Source: Nymphalis io (taxonomy: Eukaryota > Arthropoda > Insecta > Lepidoptera > Nymphalidae). Taken from it: a stretch of DNA of 64,000 nucleotides. Numbering within the stretch: position 1 is the first letter of the stretch; each line of letters starts with the position of its first letter. The translations under genes and the position numbers were made by a program. Shown piece after piece: positions 9,310 through 20,590 of this stretch. The notes under the pieces are model-generated. The model saw only the letters and a list, made by a program, of their open reading frames with translations, did not search any database and had not been told where the DNA came from. The stretch covers positions 62,001 through 126,000 of the forward strand of contig NC_065898.1 in assembly GCF_905147045.1 (NCBI RefSeq). Direction: 5' to 3'.

Positions 9310-11271
9310 ATGGAGATGGAGCACTTCATAGAAACCGTGCGTAAATACAACTGCCTGTGGAACACGACCGCCATCGAGTATCGTGATCAGGAGCTGAAGG
9401 ACGCCGCCTGGGCAGAGGTGATGAAGGAGACGGATCTGTCGTCAGGTGAGAGCGTCGTTCGGTGGCTTGCCGCGCGCAGTGCCGCGCCGCCGCGCCGTGT
9501 CGCCCCCCTTCCCGTCCCAACGCCCCGCCGCCCCGCCGGCCCGGCCCCCGGCGGCGTCGATGGCGGCGCGGTCGCGGTGTGCGCGGTGCGTCGCTGCCGG
9601 TTGCCGGCTGCATTCATTGTAATCGCGTTGTATCAACTAATTAAATTCGTTGCTTTTTATAGCATTGCCGCTTTCTAAACAATATACCGGATAAATACTT
9701 ACTTATATTTTCATTACGGTAAATAATACAACAAATATGCACAAAGAATAGCAATGAACTTTGCTTGTTAGGTAACATTCGTACACACACAGGTACCTAT
9801 TGCGCATATATAATATTGCGTTAATTTATTTCAACCGTTTATTTAATGTTTACGATAATTTGTATTTAGGTACATATTTTGCTATTTGAATTTCGTGTTA
9901 GACTATCACCTTATATATAATATGTAGCGCCCCGACAGGACTAATCCCCTATTATACTAAAAAAATGATGTGCTTACTTATGTACCTATATACATATAAG
10001 CGAAATACCGTGACTGATTGACACGTTACGAGACCTCCATAACTATAGAACCGATTGACCTGTAATTTAGTATAAATACTTCTTTCGCGACGTAGACGCT
10101 CACTGAGAACAGATTTTATCAAATCTACCTACAATTATTGTTTTACTAGTACAAAATCGAGACGGGCAGCTAGTTTTTAAATAAATATAGGTAATAAGTT
10201 TTACTCAACATGTATTTCTTTCTCGAATTTGGAGTAATTTATTAAGCAATAATTTTAGTTCTTCCAAATATGGCTTAATATTTTAAATAATTGGCACAAA
10301 CTGTAAAGTCTAATTGTTAGTTTTTATTTGACGTACTGGCTTAAAAATAAATTATGTCCTTTACAAAGAAACGCTTGCAACTGACACCAGTGTTAAGACG
10401 CGGCAGATACGTGTGTGCCTGGTCAGTTCGCACAACATTATATAAGCACAAACGAATGCGTAAATATGGTATTGAACTTGTTAGATAGTACTTGTTTTAC
10501 ATTGATTTTATTTCCAAAACATACAGCAATGACGCTGTGTTGACACACATAATGACCGTTTTGAGTGTGTATCGTTAATATATTATCTGTAATTAAATAT
10601 TACTTTGTTTTTCAGTGAAAGAAGTAAAATTAAAATGGAAGAAGCTCCGTGACAGCTATCGCGATGCGCTAAAGCGACAGAGTGAAATGCTGGCTAAGGA
10701 CCCCAGCAACCCCGCTAAGAAAGTCTACCCCTGGAAGTACATGGGACTAATGCAGTTTCTGCAGCCGCACATGAGTGTGCGCAAGAAGCCAGCGGAGTCA
10801 CCACAGTACGCGCCTCCACCGGCACAATACTCGTCCGCGCACGCGCACAACGGTGATGCACATTCCACCGACGATTCCGACTCGGAACCAGAGTCCTCGC
10901 CCAAGCGTAAAAGCGTCGAGCGTCTCACCGTCATCGACAGAAAGTTAGACTACCTCTGCAAGGCGCAGAGCAAACGCCAGTTCACCGACGCGCACTACCA
11001 GGAGCGGAAGCGAGACCGCCTGCCGCCGGCGGTGCCTGACCCGTTGGACATCTTCTTCAACAGCATGTGCCAGTCGACGAAGCGCTTCCCGTACCCGGTA
11101 CAGATCCGGATTAAGAAGACTCTGTTCGACGCCGTGATCGAGGCGGAGGAGGCGCTGATCGCAGAGCAACAGAGCTACGCCAGTCTGTGGGCGCAAGGCG
11201 CTGGAAGTTCCTCCAGCAGCGAGGCGGCAGAAGCGGGAGAGGCGGACGACGAAGACCGTAAGCCCTCCTGA
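9310..11271 (+). CDS. MADF-BESS domain protein (Adf1-like), gene 1
   Basis: Two exons, 9310-9445 and 10616-11271, make a 263-aa protein. The ATG has a strong context (gccATGG). The donor is CAG|GTGAG and the acceptor TTTTTCAG, and they join in phase 1 to give a Val codon at residue 46. Residues about 6-97 are a MADF domain, a Myb/SANT-like DNA-binding fold: FIETVRKYNCLW, AAWAEVMKE, VKLKWKKLRDSYRDAL and WKYMGLMQFLQPHM carry the expected aromatic and basic positions. Residues 128-143 are an acidic Ser/Asp/Glu linker. Residues about 187-222 form a BESS motif (DPLDIFFNSMCQSTKRF followed by a basic helix), which mediates protein-protein contacts. The C-terminus is Ser/Glu rich. Family members such as Adf1 and Dip3 are nuclear sequence-specific regulators. 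The target genes of this one are unknown. A GTAAG at 11258 just before the stop could act as an alternative donor. The domain call is firm, orthology is not settled. Confidence 0.92.
9446..10615 (+). other. Intron of MADF-BESS gene 1
   Basis: A 1,170-base phase-1 intron with GTGAG and TTTTTCAG borders. Its first 170 bases are extremely GC-rich and the rest is AT-rich. It contains a short Helitron-like insertion (9945-10173). No coding exon is seen inside it. Confidence 0.85.
9945..10173 (+). mobile_element. Short non-autonomous Helitron-like element
   Basis: It begins 'tcccctattatactaa', the usual start of lepidopteran Helitrons (TC followed by TATACTAA). It ends 'gacgggcagctag' just before T. 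The preceding base is A and the following base T, matching the A/T target of Helitrons, which make no target duplication. The middle ('ggagacctccata...accgattgac') is like the body of such elements. No strong terminal hairpin is visible, so the family assignment is provisional. Confidence 0.5.
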
Positions 11272-12120
11272 GCCGCCGCCCGCGCCGCGTTCTACCTCTA
11301 CTACGCACACTATGCCAACTACGCACGCTACGCCTCCTCTGACGCCTATCCTTCGTAGATTCGCGACCGGGAGACATTGCGCTTTCGTTTGGACATACCA
11401 GTGGGTGCGAGTCTGGTGGGTGACGTCATCGGTGTTCCGTTTACCATTAAGCAGTATTGTTAATGTTAATTAAGGCCCGACCCAGTCGGTTGTATATACG
11501 AGCGTACGATAGAGAGAGAGGGAGGTAACGTGACCAGATAATATACGCTTATAATGAAAACGCCCATTGTGGATCGATCGTTCATGGCTAGTGGTTTAGT
11601 GATATAATGTCTAATCATTTAACATAAGTACTGTTTACAATACAAATAGTATGTGCTCACTCGAATAGTTGGCTATTGAGCACCCTTTACTTCCTAGTAT
11701 ATAATTTATCCTTCCTGTTGACACGGGGTAGCAGTTTATACTGGCACGGCTCTCGCTTGATTTTTGCATAAATAGAAAGGTCAACTGAGTGTCTGTCATC
11801 CGACAAAAGTATACCGTACGCTTGATCTTTATAACAATGTTTTGATGTTCGGCTCGAGACAGTATGCTGTTATACAGGGACAGTACGTCCGCTAGAAGCT
11901 GCCGACTGCCGACTGCCGACCAATTTACACAGTCAGTTGGCACTGTCCCGACGCAGTATCTTCTAGAATCTAGAACTTCAATCGACTGATTTACTTTTGC
12001 GAGTATAACGATTAGGTTAAGTTTATATCATAGCTAAGGGAAAACTGGAATGTGTGTAATTTTTATTTTTATATAAACTATAGACTTCCATTAAAATATA
12101 ATAAACACTTGATATAAAAC
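11272..12120 (+). other. 3' UTR of MADF-BESS gene 1
   Basis: Non-coding sequence follows the TGA at 11269-11271 and runs to the first good polyadenylation signal (AATAAA, 12100-12105). It contains a palindromic cAMP-response-type octamer TGACGTCA at 11421-11428, a GA-rich run near 11510 and a triple CTGCCGA-like repeat near 11897-11917. Its length is inferred, since no transcript is available. Confidence 0.5.
12100..12105 (+). promoter_or_regulatory. Polyadenylation signal, gene 1
   Basis: A canonical AATAAA, the first good match after the gene 1 stop codon, about 830 bases downstream. Confidence 0.5.
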
Positions 12121-15100
12121 CGGCCTCGTCTTATTTCTGTATAGCTATATGTATTATGTATATAATATGTTTCATATTGCAATGAAAATGAAGCAATTAT
12201 TAATAACTTATTACAAAAAAGATAACAAGTTTTATTAGGCCCAGTCGAGCACGACAGGCATGTGTACATGTGTACCAGAAAAGTACAACGCGTACAAGAC
12301 CTCTGTTTACAGCTTATTTTATTTATCATAGCATATTTAATGTGCACTTTATATAGAAGAGAGCAATTCTGATTTCGTTAGAAAACGGGTAAGTTCGGTC
12401 ATAGTAAGAAGAAAACGAACTTGTATAAATTAATTTTATTGTCTTTCGATTCGCTGAGATTAAATAGGAGCTGAATTCAATTTCCTTAATCTCGACCAAA
12501 AACTCAACGAAACATAAATGTCATAAAATGTATATTTTACCAGAGCAACATTTGAAACAGGAAGCGTATAATGTTGCCAAGGAAAGAAGATTTAGACACA
12601 GATCCATTATAACCGAAGCCAGCGTCTTATCATTGTTGTTGAAAAATATTCCTAAAAGGATAAAGGTCAATTAAGTAATTATCTAAAATTTACAGATGAT
12701 TTCCATTTGCTCAAAACTCTTATAATTATTGTATAACATACTTAATGATTTTTTTATTTATATAATAAATATATGTTACTAGGGAAAATAATAGTTCTCG
12801 TAGGGAGAAAAAGAAATGTGCGAAAATTAAATAATGCCCCAATCATAACGTCTAGTTTTTTTTTAAACCGAAAAGACAATAAATAATGTCATCACTGCAA
12901 CACGTATTTAATAACAAACACACAAAGCATTTACAAATGAACTTATAAAATAATAATAATATATCTAATATGCAGGTCAATTACAAGTGTACATGCCACT
13001 TCCAGACTCATCAATTAAAAGTATAACAAAAAATCATAATTATTTTTTTTTAAATGATTCAATTAAATTATAAATGAATGTTGTTATATATAAACATTGT
13101 TGTAATCAAAATCAGTAAAAAATCAATTAGAGACATTATAATTATAATTGAAATTATTAAAAAATCTTGCCTAATATTTTGATACTTTTAAGTTTTTACG
13201 TCAACTGAGAAAATTTACTGGGACGTTCTCTTGAGAAAATCCCAGAAGCTGTTTTTTGGTTGGCTGTTACTTCATTATTTAAACACTGAACCTCCTGATA
13301 GAGTTCTGAGCGACCTGATATACCAGCTTAAACTAGGAGTGGTTTTCGACGGTAATATTTTAATAAACAATCAGCGTACAATGCCGTTAGCCCGCATCTC
13401 CCTCAGCACTGGACATCATTATATGTTCATTATTATTATTTCAGTTTTAGAAAAAAATATCGAAAGCGTTTCTACTTGTAACTGTTTCGTAACAATACAA
13501 CTATTTAGGGATTTCAAGCATTGACAGGGAGTGTAATATTAATAATAACGAGTCAGGTATAAAATGGACGGATATAAATAGCGAACATGGCAGGTAGCCA
13601 TAATAATAAATGGGACTCCGTCCTGCGCCCGCGCCGACGCCGCCTTTGACTAGCTTGTATCCTGTTTACGTCATGCGCTCGTAAACTGCGCCGGCGTCAC
13701 GCATCACAATCAGCTGATCGCAAGGGCTGTTTCTACACGCTATTACCATCCTTATTACTCAGAGCTATGACCAGGATACAACCGTTAAGAGTTCTCTGTA
13801 TAGTCAACAGCTGTTTTCTGTCAAAGGAAACATATGCTCGCTTCGGTGGTGTGCGTGGGTGCACAGAAATACGCAGCTTCGCAGAATCGGAACGACACAC
13901 TATTTAGTTTCCTGCCCTTGTTCGATAGAAAAAAATTGCAGACTGCATTAGTCTCGACGCGGCGGGACAAAAAAAGGTCGTCACGACAAAATAACGTTTC
14001 GTTATAACTTACGGATAGTTATGTACTTTATAAAAACATTAAAATAATCGGTTAAAATAAATAATTTAATATGTACATTTCATTTAGAAATAAGTAAAAA
14101 GTTTTAACAGATTTCAGAAACTAAAATCAATCGGGAGACGATGCTGGACGGTATTCTGACGCGGTGACGACTAGAACTGTGTTTATTTTGACACGACACT
14201 GAGTCGTATGTAAATATTTCAAATTTATTTTGTATCGACTGACGTATCCTTACCATTGATTGTTCACTGTGAATAGATGATGTGAACTCTAGAAGAAAAC
14301 GGCGGAGTAATACTGTGGCGTGGTTTTGTTTTATTTTTGTTAGGTTGAGTAATAATCAACGGTCGCTCGCAAACGGAAAGAGAAAAAATTAGATGTGTTC
14401 CTTAATTGCTCCATAAATCAAGATAGAGTTGCAGCCGGGGCGGCGCAGCCACTATTTTCGGAGGTGATCTTAAATGTGAAAATGGATTAAGGGTTTTGTA
14501 TTAAAATAAGTCGAGAGATTTATTGGACTCCAACAAAAAGAGGCGGTTATTTGTTCGACGCGTGTGATTTTCTTTATTACCTTTTATGTTATCGGTTGCT
14601 CGAAAAAGGCTAAAACAGATTTAAACGATTTAAGCTTTATTACATTGAGGTTAGTTTACATTTATGTCTGTACGAATGACAGTTTTCAGGAAGTCCATGT
14701 TTATTGTCTGTCATCGATGCATGCTTTTCATCGATGTTATTATATTTCTTAATAACGTGACTACAGATCTCGAATGTTAAAGCTGTTAAAGAGCTAGATT
14801 ATTAGGATAATCCTATTAAATAAATTAATAGTACGTATGTTTCTAGTGATATATTGACAAAATATTTGGTTTACACTATTGACTGTTCTGTCTTAAAGAG
14901 ATGATGGAGGTGTTCTTACTGATTACAGTAATAAATGTATTCAAATATTCATAACACAATATTAATATTCATTTTTAGAATTTCACCACAAAGTGTAATG
15001 CATACAATCGAGCTTAATGCAATTAAAATAATTAATTATTGTTTTCAGAGACCGAGAAACAGTTTCTTGTTTTAGAAAACGTAGTCTCTTTTTCTTAGAG

Positions 15101-15884
15101 GAATTCTATTATTTAAATCAATTGCTCATAATCCTATTGTTTTACTGAATAAACTTTAAATTAATTAGTAATCGTTTTATTAATTTAATACATTTTTTTT
15201 TACCCGAAACACGTTTACTATGAACAAAAAAAAACTATGAAAAAATCAACACGTGTTACGAATACATGTACAAATGCAGGCACGCGAATATTATTACACT
15301 GTATGTATTACCTTACAATGTATTACCTTATTTTTAATTTATGCAATATTTTTCAAATTAAGAACAAAAAATACTACAAATACGCTAAAATTTAATGTTT
15401 TATATATTTATGTAAAAATCCGAATGTAACATGTATGACATGGGTAACATATATCGTGGAACATTAAAATGTAGATTATGGAGTCATAGGTATCGGCGAA
15501 AAATTATTTAAAGGTGGCCCTTGTCGCTGTCAGCTACGCACGATATCCCTAAAAAAAATATTATCGACTTTTTCTCGTCTCCATCGGTAAATTATACAGA
15601 GGGCTTGAAGTCAGGCGTGAGAGCGCGCAGCAAGTCATCGTGAGATCATTACTCGCATGTAAAGTCGGCCGTCGAATGTCGACAGCGCCCTTAGAGTAAT
15701 CACCGAGAGTATTAAACACCAGCAACCCTGCCCGCGTTTGACGTTGTCAAGTTGTAGACACTTTCTCAAGTAACATTTTATCGGTAAACGATTAACAAGG
15801 GCATGTAATGCTTACTGACTTAACCATTTCCATGGGAAATATTTCCAATACAATACAATAGCAGTATGATATTTTATATAAACG
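12121..15884. other. Intergenic DNA with one GC-richer island
   Basis: Mostly AT-rich with no gene. An island at about 13620-13930 is distinctly GC-richer and contains CAGCTG E-box cores (near 13712 and 13809). A TATAAATA at 13573-13580 lies just before it. That could mark an enhancer or promoter, but no exon follows that I can support. The 97-residue frame at 13231-13524 has no recognisable motif. Confidence 0.45.
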
Positions 15885-16897
15885 GAGAGAGAGTTCGGTC
15901 CTCCTGGCTGGCCTAGGCCAGTCTGGATATGGGCCTCGGTTTTGCCCTCTTTACCCGGGCTGCTCCTCCTCGACGGTCTTGACCGTCGCGTCATTTCATT
16001 CTGGCCCAAAGGGCCAGGGTCTCAGTGACCCAGTGGCTGTCTATTTGTTGGTTGTTGCATTGTTATGTATGGCTTTTCAATCCGGTGGTTGATGTCATCC
16101 TCACCAGTCCAAATCGTCGTCGTCTTCTACATCGATGCCCGTATCGGAGCAGATGGTCAGCGACAGTAGGAGCTCGCGAGGTAATGGACGCCCTTCAGGT
16201 GGTCTAGCGTGCAGCGGTGCTATACCGTGGAGGTACACGCTCGCACTGCTGTCTGCTCTGGCGAAGAGTGCGCGCGAGTTGGCGGACGAACTCCTCCACG
16301 GTAGGCGTCCTGGTGTCACGATGTATGACATCGTTTCTAACATACCTCGGTGCTCCTACTATCATTCGCAGGCATCGATTCTGCTGGATCTGCAACCTCC
16401 GCTTCTGGTGCGCTGAGCACAGCGCATACCAGGCGGGTGCCGCATACGTCAGGTGCGAGCGGACGTAGGCTCCGTAGATCCTCAGTTTGGTCTTCTGTGC
16501 TAGGTGGGATGCGAAGAGGGTGTACAGCTTTGACCGTGCAGCCGCGCCATGATTCACCGCCTTGTTGACGGTGGGTATCATGCGCAGCCTACGGTCAATG
16601 TGACACCCCAAGCAAACTGAGGTCTGCCACTCCACGTCCTGGCCTCGGAGGTTGAGCTGACGTAACGGCTTGTCGGCACCGACAAGCAGAGCGGCCGTCT
16701 TGCCGACGTTGACGGCCATCCTCCACTTGTCTAGCCACTCTGGAAGCAGATCCAGCAGGCGCTGCATCTTATTGGTTGTGACGATTTGGTGATAGGACGA
16801 CGAGAAGAACGCACTGTCGTCCGCGTACAGGGCCAACATTACGTCCTCTTCACCCTCACGCAGATGGTCGCGGAGGGTGGGAATGTCGTCCGTGTAG
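15885..16897 (-). mobile_element. Jockey-type LINE fragment, minus strand
   Basis: The element reads right to left. Reverse transcriptase coding starts abruptly near 16895 and a GC-rich 3' UTR-like stretch runs to about 15885. Everything 5' of the catalytic box (endonuclease, ORF1, early RT blocks) is missing, so it is 5'-truncated. No poly(A) or target duplication is clear, so the ends are approximate. Its composition contrasts with the AT-rich flanks. Confidence 0.75.
16204..16895 (-). pseudogene. Reverse transcriptase C-terminal part, jockey-like
   Basis: The frame is open from about 16895 down to the stop at 16204-16206. It opens with an acidic segment (YTDDIPTLRDHLREGEED) and goes straight into LALYADDSAFF, the catalytic YADD box. 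The thumb and connection region follows, with KWRMAVNVGKTAALLVG and LGCHIDRRLRMIPTVN. The tail, typical of jockey elements, includes YGAYVRSHLTYAAPAWY, QIQQNRCLRMIVGAPRYV and a TPTVEEFVRQLA segment. The RT fingers and the endonuclease are absent, so it has no function alone. It belongs to a different subfamily from the RT at 3.2-4.8 kb: the sequence around the YADD box and the tail differ throughout. Confidence 0.88.
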
Positions 16898-18142
16898 ATA
16901 CAATGTCATATTTGCCAGTCGGTAACATTTCTAAGTGAAGCGATGCGTGTCGGGCGAGCGACAACCCGACAACTGACTCGACACGTTGACCTATTCAGAA
17001 GCGCGAAATCTTCTTCGTAGCTCGTGAATGAGTTGGCGATATTGAAGCCCAAGGCATATAATTCGGTATTCGCTATGTCGTTTATCATCTGACGATGAGT
17101 CGAACGGTGCCTCTGCTACCTCTCTGTCGGGCATAAATGACGTTACGGTCAGTGCGCAGCACCGACAATTTTTTGTTTACTAATTAAGTCGACCGTATAA
17201 ATACAATTAGTGTTATTCAACAAAATCTGCTATATAGTGATTGTGAAATGATTTATCGATTACGCGTTTCGTATTGTTACATTGTCGTCGTGGGTACGAG
17301 TGTGAACTCAACCTATCTGCTCGTTAGCTATGGTACCCTATCTGACACGGTGCCGGCGTGACATGTGCTTACAATACAATAGCGTCGATCGTCAACGGCA
17401 CGCGCGGGCTCATGGCAAGGGTTATTCTTCCCATTTGGGCTTCATATTGTGCTCACGCGAACGGTTGGAGCGTGCAGATGTTCTTATTCGTCACCACTGT
17501 TCGAACCGATACTTATGCCTCTCAACAAAACACCTATACTCTTACTATTTTTGCTCATTGTGATTGGTTTATTTTTGTTTAATATTGAATCTATTTATTT
17601 TCATAATTAACTCGAAGCTAGGAATAATAAATGGCATATTCATAATCAGAAAAGGGTAATCCTCTAATCGAGAGAGCGAACGTGTGACATATGTATAATG
17701 AGTGCACAGGGCGAGCTCCCAGGTCGAACGTTCGAGGGGCAATTAAAACGAGCCATTTATATGCCGATAGGGGACTCCCGTGCTCTAAAATTATGCCCCA
17801 AATTCAAATTTGCCAATCCTGAGGATGAGCGCCACGCTCGTAAAATGATGCCAATTTACGATAAAAAGCTGATTCCTGCATTCCGGCCGGAATCTGGAAG
17901 ATCGCATCGTGTCAGTTTTACTACATCCCTCCCGGCCCTGCGCCCCTCACGCCCGCCTCCCTCCGAGTTTACTCGGTGCCTTTTATGGAAGTGCGAATTT
18001 ATCGCCTAAGTTTTGAGAATGTTGTAAAGTTAAGAGCTTTTAAAAAACTGCCGTAAAACGGCCATAATGCGGAACTTGGAGCGGATATTAATAAAATTAT
18101 AACGGAGCTCGCGACAGGTATCTATTCAATTAATCTGTGAGG

Positions 18143-18198
18143 GTCCGTCGGATGATGAATGTATAAACGTAGCGTTATACATTCATCATCCGACGGAC
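18143..18198. repeat. Perfect 24-bp inverted repeat with 8-base loop
   Basis: The arms 18143-18166 and 18175-18198 are exact reverse complements. The left arm starts 'gtccgtcggatgatg' and the loop is 'acgtagcg'. No transposon termini are recognisable at its edges. Confidence 0.9.
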
Positions 18199-19777
18199 GT
18201 AATTCCTACTACCCAAACGCACTGGACCAATGACTTGATTGATCCTGAGGGTTAATGAAAGATTATTTAACAAACAATTTCAACGACGGTGTCAGGGATC
18301 GATTGAGTCGTAAGCATCTGTATCTATTCCACTCGTAGAGTACGAAGCTGACGAACACACTTCAGATGCAACTATGTGTATAAAAACTTCTTTATGATGA
18401 TGTACTTCGTAATACAAAAAATATTACATGACTTAAAACATTACTTGATTTAATTTTTTATGTAACACTTTGCTTCCGTATATTATTATCTCGGCGGGCA
18501 GGCGGGCGGAGGGGCGACGGCGGGCTTCGGGCGCTGTAATGTAGTTTACTGCTTCATAAGGCATACCGTTCACAGCGACACTAAAAAGAATTGCACTAAA
18601 TCCTAGGCTTTGCCGTAACTCACTACGAAGGGAATAAACATGCTCATAGCGTCGTCAACTTTATCCCCTATAAAAACAATAGGCGAGTTCAGGACGAGGT
18701 CGGTTCAGTGAGGTTACATTAAATATATATGAAATGAATTTTACATTTCGAAATAGTATCCCTTGTTTACATTGCAATAATATATAATGGATTTGAAGCG
18801 CTGATTATACAGTTTGCACAATACTGACTGATTAAGTATTTTGGTAGAATATATGTACTTCAATAAAGCTGAGAATTGATATATGTTATTGAGCACATAA
18901 ATCGTTAAGTTGAGACTGAAGTAAATATTGTAATACAACTTAAGTACATACCCACCCAACGCTATGTTATGTCTTCGCACAGTAGTTTTTCGTCTTCAGT
19001 GGTAAATTCTAATACATTCACAATTTGACCTTAGGGAAGTCTCGGTGTATGCACTCACCCTATTGCCGTTATTGTACCGAACGAACAAAACGAATGCTCT
19101 GTATCGCCGTGTTCCGGTCAGAGTCAGTATAATTATAGGTAAAAGCTTTTGCCAGCCTTCTTTAAAAAATTGAGGTAAAAATATCATATAGACTAAAGTT
19201 GTCCATGTGATTTTTTTGTTTTGCTCTAAAAGGCGCTCGGGTCGACGTATGCTGCATATGTCGACGGTTTGTCCCAATCACTTTGACAAAATGAGTTACA
19301 TTTCATATGACATATATAGTAAGTATATTTGTACATATACTTATGTTAGATATATATGGATCTAGTAGTTTTTGTGTGGCACTGTGTAACAAAAAAGATA
19401 AATAAACAAACCCCTTCGAGGAAATCAACTCTCACACTATTCGAAGAGACACTTTGTGAAGAAGTCACCAGGACCACACCGTCAAATGCAAACCAATATT
19501 TATACTGCATATGAATACCTTATCTCAAATTTTTAATCATTAAACTCAGATTGTAATGATGCCTGGTGATAAACATGGCGGCACATTAAAACAACGGTTA
19601 AACTAATTAATGATAACATACAAATACAACCTGTTACAGCGAACTGTTTAATTTCATATTATATGATTAAAATAAGTTTCCTACTCGTCACGCACCCACC
19701 CAAGCGGCTCCGCGTGCACTCACACGTATGTCGCGAGTCACAGCTACCACTGACCGAGCTATCGATTCGGTGACATC

Positions 19778-19808
19778 TATAAATAGACCAAACCTATACC
19801 TATCAGAG
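19778..19808 (+). promoter_or_regulatory. Possible TATA box and initiator
   Basis: TATAAATA at 19778-19785 is followed by a TCAGAG initiator-like word whose A is at 19805, a normal TATA-to-start spacing for insects. It lies in a GC-richer patch about 790 bases upstream of the gene 2 ATG. A short frame (ATG at 19879) runs into a donor-like AG|GTTAGT near 19907. It could be a distal promoter and 5' UTR exon of gene 2, but nothing proves that. Confidence 0.3.
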
Positions 19809-20219
19809 CTGACACTTGACGCGTCGACCGAGCATTGTGTTGTGATCCGTCATAATAATTATTGATTTCATTGCAAGATGGATTCCTTATCACGATTACT
19901 GAGTTAGGTTAGTACTCAATGAAATAAATTATTAAAATACGACACTTTCATTTACATAATTACAAGTAATTTCGTAACAGGTTGTAAAAGTAATGTCTTC
20001 ATGATATGAAAATATGCACACAATACATATAACGATAAGATAATACTTTAAGCTGCGAATTACTAGATAAAAACAGGTCATTCGAAAATAATATTACATC
20101 GCATAACTTATGGAGATAAACTTGTTCGTCTGAACGGCGACTATCTGTTAAAAATACGTTATACGACGTTTATAAAACAACTACTGAAAATAAAAAGCGG
20201 TGAAAAAATGAGTCCGCTC

Positions 20220-20590
20220 TACTCGTCCGAGGCGAATCGATACCCGACGATGTGGAATTTATAAAAGTGGCTGCCCGAAGCCGGACGGAGCGTCTGCGCT
20301 CTTGCTTTGTCACGTGTCTCCATGACTGTGCCGCTCTCTCTCGCGCGCGCCGGCTGCGTGCGAGGGAGACGACCATGTTTGCCGGCTTGCTTCTCGTTGC
20401 GCCTGTCTGTTTGCCGTTATGCGCGTTGCCGTGTTTGTTCCGCGCTCTCGTTGCGAAGTGACGTGTCTCTAATCGCGATAAATTGTATCTAAAGATTCGC
20501 ATCGACTATTTCGAGCACCGTGTATGACTTTCGTGCGCCACCATCGCGTCTCTCATGGCTTAAAGATTGCGTGGTGTTCGAAACTCTAAC
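20220..20590 (+). promoter_or_regulatory. GC-rich promoter/5' UTR region of gene 2
   Basis: A GC-rich island with CT-rich and GCGC-rich words precedes the gene 2 start, as it does for gene 1. No TATA box is close to the ATG. Open frames on both strands here are short and lack motifs. Confidence 0.4.

Larger units (their letters stand above)
16898..20219. other. Intergenic DNA upstream of gene 2
   Basis: No supported gene. It contains a perfect 24-bp hairpin (18143-18198), a GC-rich patch (18490-18540) and a TATA plus initiator-like pair (19778-19808), listed separately. The 103-residue frame at 17698-18009 begins with GTG-free context but shows no domain, and its end is Pro/Ser-rich low complexity. 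Confidence 0.45.

Noticed and set aside
9041..9644. Arg/Pro/Ala-rich frames on both strands around 9.0-9.6 kb
   Set aside because: They are by-products of extreme GC content around exon 1. Only the frame with ATG 9310, a good donor and MADF residues is supported.
10945..11377. Minus-strand frames opposite the second exon of gene 1
   Set aside because: They are shadows of the real coding exon and have no domains or splice support.
15641..15660. Sequence 'tgagatcattactcgcat' resembling the start of the bantam microRNA
   Set aside because: Only the first ten bases agree. The rest differs, and no precursor hairpin surrounds it.
17698..18009. 103-codon frame near 17.7 kb as a gene
   Set aside because: No recognisable domain, no splice context, and a low-complexity Pro/Ser end. 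It could not be supported.
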